Origin: Crocodylus rhombifer
Lineage: Eukaryota; Chordata; Crocodylia; Crocodylidae
Direction: 5' to 3'
DNA: 64,000 nucleotides
NCBI GenBank assembly: GCA_038503035.1
Contig: JAVSML010025187.1
Span: 1 to 64,000, forward strand
Positions 59,150-64,000 of the stretch are shown in pieces; within the stretch, counting starts at the first letter, position 1, and every line of letters starts with the position of its first letter. The translations under genes and the position numbers were made by a program. The notes beneath the pieces were generated by a model. It was not told the origin of the DNA. It saw only the letters and a list, made by a program, of their open reading frames with translations, and did no database searches.

Positions 59150-59225
59150 ACAGCACCTAGCGTGGTGGGGTCCTCGGCCCTGGCAAGGCCTCCTAGGTGC
59201 CAGGAAAATACAGACGATAAGGTTT
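59150..59225 (+). repeat. MIR/L2-like 3' tail fragment
   Basis: TGTACAGCACCTAGCGTGGT, GGGGTCCTCGGCCCTGGCAA, GGCCTCCTAGGTGCCAGGAA and AATACAGACGATAA are close to the common 'tgtacagcacctagcacaatggggtcctggtcc...ggctcctaggtgctac.gtaatacaaataataa' tail. It is the best preserved of the three copies in the window. Confidence 0.8.
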
Positions 59226-59254
59226 ATGATAATGAGACAGCTCATTAATTATGA

Positions 59255-59385
59255 ACTGCTCTAGTGCTTTTCAACTGTAGCTGTCTCAACACTTAAGCCA
59301 GTGAGAAAGTGTCATTCTGCCCATTTCACAGATGAGATATGGAGAGGGGGAAAGTGCCTGTCACTAGCAGAGCTGGGACCCTCAC
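59255..59385 (+). repeat. MIR-like core fragment
   Basis: CTAGTGCTTTTCAACTGTAG, then AAAGTGTCATTCTGCCCATT, TCACAGATGAGATATGGAGA and CACTAGCAGAGCTGGGAC follow the SINE order (ctttacaact, cattatccccattttacagatgagg, gcagagctgggac). It lies 30 bp after the L2-like tail at 59150. Confidence 0.65.
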
Positions 59386-60349
59386 AACTTTCTCCATGTC
59401 TCCTGCGCAGTCCATGATTGGACTGTCTTTCCCCACACTATTCCCATAAACAACCCCCATCACCTCACCCCCTTTGCTGCTGCTTCTGCCTAGTAGGTTT
59501 TCCTTTCAGCATTTCTTGTGCATTCAGTGCTAGAAAAATGTTCTGGCCTGACATCTGGGGAGGGTGAAGTCTTCGTGGGAGGTACATTCCTAGCCAATTG
59601 CCGGGCTGCCTCCTGCTGAAGTCTCCTAGCACAGGTCCCACTGCCACTGAGAGAGAGCAACGGAAGGACCTTGAGTCCCCCTCAAAGTTTCAGTGGCGAA
59701 GGCATCTCATAATTCTTGGTTCTCAATTGTTCTCAGTTAATTAATCTATCAGAATGAGAAGTTCTTTGTCACTCACTCCAGACATTGATGAGGTGCCAGC
59801 CTGTGGGTAGCTCTTCAATCACAATAATTGCTTTTGTCTCTTTCCCTCGCTGGTGGGAAATGGCAACTCACCCAGTGCTTCCTTTGTTGTCTCACACACT
59901 ACCTCTCCTGCCACCACAGTGCCAGGCCATAGGCCTGAGTTAAGGCACGTTAGCAAGTATACGAGCTCCATGGTGCCCTCTGTCTGCTGCTGGAGCTCCT
60001 TATCCACAAGGTATGGGAGCTCAAGACTCACATGGGGATGTGTGTTGCAGTCAATCTGCCCCAGACCTGCTGGTCCTCCTTGTAAACTCGCCTACCGCGC
60101 CTTTGGTGTTAAAGGAGAAGATGATTATTGGGAGGTAGATATGCTGTATCTAACTGCAACTTGTTTAGCTGCTCAGCCTCTTCACAGGGCTCCTCTGTCC
60201 CCTTACCTGGCCCTTACCACTCCAGCTGTTCTCAGGTGTAATTCTTCAGTTAGGGTCTTAATTACCCACTAGAGCAGTTTACATGCTCCCACTGATTTGC
60301 CACTGCTGGGGACACTGGACCCCTTCAGGCATTAGGCTATGCTCCACAA
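59386..60349. other. Unique flank, no gene recognised
   Basis: No domain-bearing ORF or repeat recognised up to the CR1 terminus. Confidence 0.5.
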
Positions 60350-62400
60350 GTCTCCAGATTTTATTGACATTAGGGGCTGGAAGGGATCTCATGAGATTGA
60401 GTCTATCCCCCCTGCCAGAGGCAAAAAGTCTGCAGGGATCAAATGATCCCAGCAAGATAAACATCCAAATCCTCTTTGAATGAGTCCAGAGTAGGTGCTT
60501 GCACCACCTCTCGGGGGGAATCTGTTCCAGACCTCAGACACTCGGACTGTAAAGAAGTTTTTCCTCATATCAAATCTGAATCAGCCTTCTTGAAGTTGGA
60601 CCTAGTTATCCCTTGGGGAGCCCTAGTGAACAACTGTTCTCTCAGATCCTGATCCCCCCCTTATATACTTACAGGCACCCACCAGGTCCCCCCTGAGCCT
60701 TCTCTTCATCAGGCTGAAGAGGCCCATGTTCCTCAGCCTCTCCTCATAAGGCTTGCTCATTTGGTCTTTGATCATATGGATGGCTGTCCTCTGGACTCTT
60801 TCAAGCTTATCCACATCCCCCCTGAAGTGGGGGGCCCAAAACTGGATGTAGCACTCCAGCTACAGCCTCACTAAGGCCCAGTAAAGCGGGAGGCTGATGC
60901 CCCTATTTTGCTTTAGATGCATTGGTAGATGCACACCAGAGTTTGGTTTGCTTTCCCAGCCACGGCATTGCATTGTTCATCTTGTGGTCAATCAAGACCC
61001 CCAACTCCCTGTTGGTTGCAGTGCTAGCGAGCGTAGCTCTGCCAAACCTATAATTATGATGCTGTTTTTTTCTCCCACCCTGCATTTCTCTACATTGAAT
61101 GCCATCAGGTTTTAGTCCACCCACTTTGCAAGCATTTTCCAGGTCAGCCTGTATCCCTAGCCTGTCCTCCATTGTGACCACCTTCCCCCATAGTTTAGTG
61201 TCATCTGCGAACTTTGCCAGTCTGCATCTGACACCCAAATCCAGATAATTAATGAAGATATTAAAGAGTATTGGCCTGAGCACTGAGCCCTGGGGGACTG
61301 CACTGGTAACCTTGCACCACATTGATTTGTCATGAGATGGTTGAGGCCACAGTTCCCCACCTTGGTCATGAGGACATCATGGGAGACCAAGTCAAAGGCC
61401 TTCTTGAAATCCAGATAAATGACATCTATCTCATCTCCCTTGTCCAGGCAGTGGGTCACCTGGTCATAGAAGGAGATGAGGTTGGTCAGGCAAGACCTTC
61501 CAGTAATAAAACCATGTTGGCTGGCATTCAGTAGGTTGCTTTCCATTAGCCTGTTGCAGATGGATCCCCTGATAATTTTCTCCAAGATCTTTCCAGGGAT
61601 GGACAACAGACTGATAGGTCTGTAATTCCCTGGATCTTCTTTCCTCCCTTTCCTGAAGATTGGGACCACACTGGCTCTTTTCCAGTCTTCCAGTACATCA
61701 CCCAAGCACCATGAGCTTTCAAATATCTTGGCGATAGGGCATGCTATGATGTCCACCAACAATTTTAAGACTCTTGGGTGCAATCCATCCAGGCCTGCAG
61801 ATTTATGGATGTCAAGCCTCTCAAGGTGTTCTCTCTCCTGATCTACATCAATTGTGGGCCCATCTCCTGAGCCCTGGATGCTTTGTGTCCTGTCAGACAG
61901 TGTGACCCCCTCAGGTGGGTGGAAAACTGATGCAAAGTAATAGTTTAGGAGAATGACCTCTTCTTGAGTGTCAGCCGTCAGCTGCCCCATTTGATCTCGC
62001 AGGGGGCCAATGTTGCTTTTGTTTTTCCTCCGACTTTGTGCATTTCTGACGAACGACTTTTTGTTATCCTTGATTCCGGTAGTTAGCCTGAGTTTGGTTG
62101 CTGCTTTGGCTTTTCTGGACTGCTCCCTACAAGTACGGGCTAGTGCTGAGTAGTCCTTCTTGGTGTTGATTCAAGTTTTCCATCTGCTTCTCTTTTTTGG
62201 TTCAGGAGACCCAGAAGTTCCCTGTTGAGCCAAGGGGGCTTCCCTGCCCTCTGACTGCATTTCCTGCAGGACGGGGTGGACTTCCCTTGCACTTTGAGGA
62301 CTGAGTTTGTCTTCAATTTTATTACGTCTTCAATTCTGTTTACCCCTTTACGGCCTTGGGGCAAACTTTCCGGGGTTGTTCGCTGCCTTACGATACGTGA
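60350..62400 (-). mobile_element. CR1 LINE, 5'-truncated, frameshifted (subfamily B)
   Basis: A longer but more decayed CR1 on the minus strand. The 3' end near 60355 reads as an inverted TTGACATTAGGGGCTGGAAG terminus. The 5' part begins before RT with GKPPWLNRELLGLLNQKRE (62364-62140), the linker between endonuclease and RT. RT motifs: NYRPISLLSIPGKILEKII, QHGFITGRSCLTNLISFYD, YLDFKKAFDLVSHDVL (domain A), VPQGSVLRPILFNIFINYL (domain B), LAKFADDTKLWG (domain C), then ANRELGVLIDHKMN and KLERVQRTAIHMIKDQM. At least three frame changes occur (about 62100, about 61330-61350 and about 60820-60900). The 3' sequence differs from the 30.5-kb copy and matches the 56045 and 14003 fragments better. The endonuclease is missing. 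The exact 5' limit is uncertain. Confidence 0.93.
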
Positions 62401-63174
62401 TAAATATCCCGTGAAGCAGCAATGTTCCCATATTGCTGCATAGTGTTTATAAAGTCAACTGTGACCATAGCTTAATAAAGTCCTTTTGCCCAGTCCTCCT
62501 GAGTGGCTCCTTAAGGGGAAAGCCTTGTCTTCCCAAATCAGATCCTCTTAGTCGCTTCTGTTTCTTTCTTCCCCTTTAGCTGACTCTGCACAGAACGTCG
62601 CACTAACCGACCTGGACCCCTGCCGGTCTCCTGCATGATGCTGGCTCTAACGTCAGATAGGTATCACCGTCCCAATTCTCTGCTGCCCGCTCCACTGCCC
62701 TTCACCTAGGACCAGGTACTTGCCACACTTCTGTGCAGCTCCAGCTCCTGCCAGTCTCCCTTCTCCGGGGACAATGCTCTTCTGACCCTAGCATTTGAAC
62801 TTCCAGTTCAGCCCTCTGAACCTATTCAAGGAATTCTTGTCTGCCCGTTCCTCCCCCATGGCACGCAGCAAGAGTTAATTAGAGCCCGTCTCATTCTCCG
62901 CACGCTTTATTGGCATCCTCATCATGCGGGTGAGACACTCCCCATCCTGCGGTTCCTTTGCCTTTTGCACTTTGTGGCAGGGCATAAGCACTGCCCTGTC
63001 ACACAAGGCCTGACACCTTTCCTTGTATCCATGCTACACTCTTGCTAACACCCTCATGGGCATGTGGGATCCCAGATAGGCTGATGTGGTTCTTACAGCT
63101 TCTCTAAAAATGCAGAGGCTATTTTGTCTAAAGAATATAACCAAAATGCACATTAGCCAGAGAGACAGACAGAC
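62401..63174. other. Unique flank, no gene recognised
   Basis: Sequence beyond the CR1 5' break without recognised features. A few bases next to 62400 may still belong to the CR1. Confidence 0.45.
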
Positions 63175-63187
63175 AGATGGATATTCC

Positions 63188-63290
63188 ATAGAGTGGCCTG
63201 GCCTGCCTAGCCTCTATAGGGATGGAGGACTACAACGGACATCCTGGATCACCAGGTCCAATTCCCTGCCACTTTAGGCAACCACACCAG
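63188..63290 (-). mobile_element. Possible old CR1-like 3' end (weak)
   Basis: CCATAGAGTGGCCTGGCC...GGACTACAACGGACATCCTG, GATCACCAGGTCCAATTCCC and TGCC..AGGCAACCACACC have the layout of inverted old CR1 3' termini (catagag..aaggccagaagggacca, gatcatctagtctgacctcctg). Similarity is low and the assignment is tentative. Confidence 0.3.
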
Positions 63291-63300
63291 ATACAGGGGA

Positions 63301-64000
63301 CCCTGCCCTTTCCTGGCATTTATAAAGAGAAAATCCAAAATGGATGTTGAGACCTTTTAAGTGCCACAGCCCTGGATGCTCTGCCAGTGTGTTGCCAGTA
63401 CTAAGTCACGACCAGTCACTTCAGCACTCAGGTCATATCCTGGGTGTGTCCCCTATCTGCTGCAGGCATAGATGAAGGGTTTGATATGTGTGGCCTGCCC
63501 AGCACTCACCCCTGCTAAGTGGTGGCTGAACTGCAGCAGTGCAGGATTTCATGAGCAGAATATTTTAGTTCTTCCAGGGACAGAGGCCACGCAGCTCTCC
63601 AAAAGGGTCTAAAGATCTCAGTTCCTGCTCAGGGCACAGGAGAGGGTGAGAGAAAAAGCGGGGGAGCAGAAAAAGAGGAGGAGGCAGTCTCTGCAGAAGG
63701 CTGTCATTTCAGCAGTGGTCTGTAGATTGTTAGCTGGACAGTGACCTCTCTCCCTCTTTGGCCAGCTTATCTGAGCTGGCTAATCCCTATGCCGTCTCCT
63801 CGCCCTCTCCCATCTCTCAGGCCTTCTTCCTTTTCCTTTCCTATGTCTCTCTGTACAGCTCTTCCTTTTCATCCTTCCTGGCTTTTTGCTTCCCCTATCC
63901 CCCCTTCCCTCTACATGCCGACTTGTAAACGTGCTGTATTCAACCTGAGCATATGACATTCTGCCTGGAGGGGCAATGCCAGGATCAGTCTGGAGGCTGC
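63301..64000. other. Unique flank to window edge
   Basis: Mixed sequence with a CT-rich stretch at 63740-63920 and no recognised gene. Confidence 0.5.

Noticed and set aside
1..64000. CRISPR arrays, operons, insertion sequences, tRNA or rRNA genes
   Set aside because: No regularly spaced repeats, no bacterial gene structure and no tRNA/rRNA cores were seen. The window is vertebrate nuclear DNA.
18601..64000. Exons of AGBL1, the expected upstream neighbour of NTRK3
   Set aside because: No frame resembles a cytosolic carboxypeptidase and no short exon could be recognised by eye. The gene presumably lies beyond the window.

Overview
This window looks like vertebrate nuclear DNA, most likely from a sauropsid and probably a crocodilian (a turtle is the main alternative). 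The evidence is a single recognisable protein-coding exon in 64 kb, several CR1 LINEs with typical sauropsid 3' ends, old MIR/L2-like debris, simple repeats and a CpG-rich promoter area. Nothing prokaryotic or viral was seen.

The anchor is the first coding exon of NTRK3 (TrkC, the neurotrophin-3 receptor) on the minus strand at 17530-17777. It runs from the ATG through the signal peptide, the N-terminal cysteine cluster and the start of the ectodomain, and ends at a GTAAGT donor. Positions 1-17529 are therefore the 5' part of the first intron downstream of this exon. Positions 17778 to about 18600 hold the 5' leader and CpG-rich promoter region. From about 18600 to 64000 is upstream flank with no recognisable gene. 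In other vertebrates the next gene on this side is AGBL1, but no exon of it was seen here.

The flank is a gene-poor mixture of mobile-element remnants and unique sequence. There are two long 5'-truncated CR1 copies with reverse-transcriptase domains (30488-32195 and about 60350-62400, both minus strand). Three shorter CR1 3' ends lie at 14003, 55575 and 56045, and two of these point at each other. There is also a decayed L2-type LINE piece, about eight MIR/L2-like fragments, one ancient unnamed repeat and a 153-bp tandem duplication. Between them are AT-rich, repeat-free islands that look like conserved non-coding elements, plausible long-range enhancers for a neuronal receptor gene.

The most notable local structure is around the NTRK3 start. 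The sense-strand leader carries U9-AUUAC-A22, which can fold back on itself, 34 nt before the ATG. A G-quadruplex-type array lies on the opposite strand just beyond it, and a 10-codon upstream ORF lies further out. Two independent short tandem duplications sit 0.2-0.6 kb into the intron. I did not find an undescribed multi-gene system. Most long ORFs here are chance ORFs in GC-rich DNA, and several begin at non-ATG codons.
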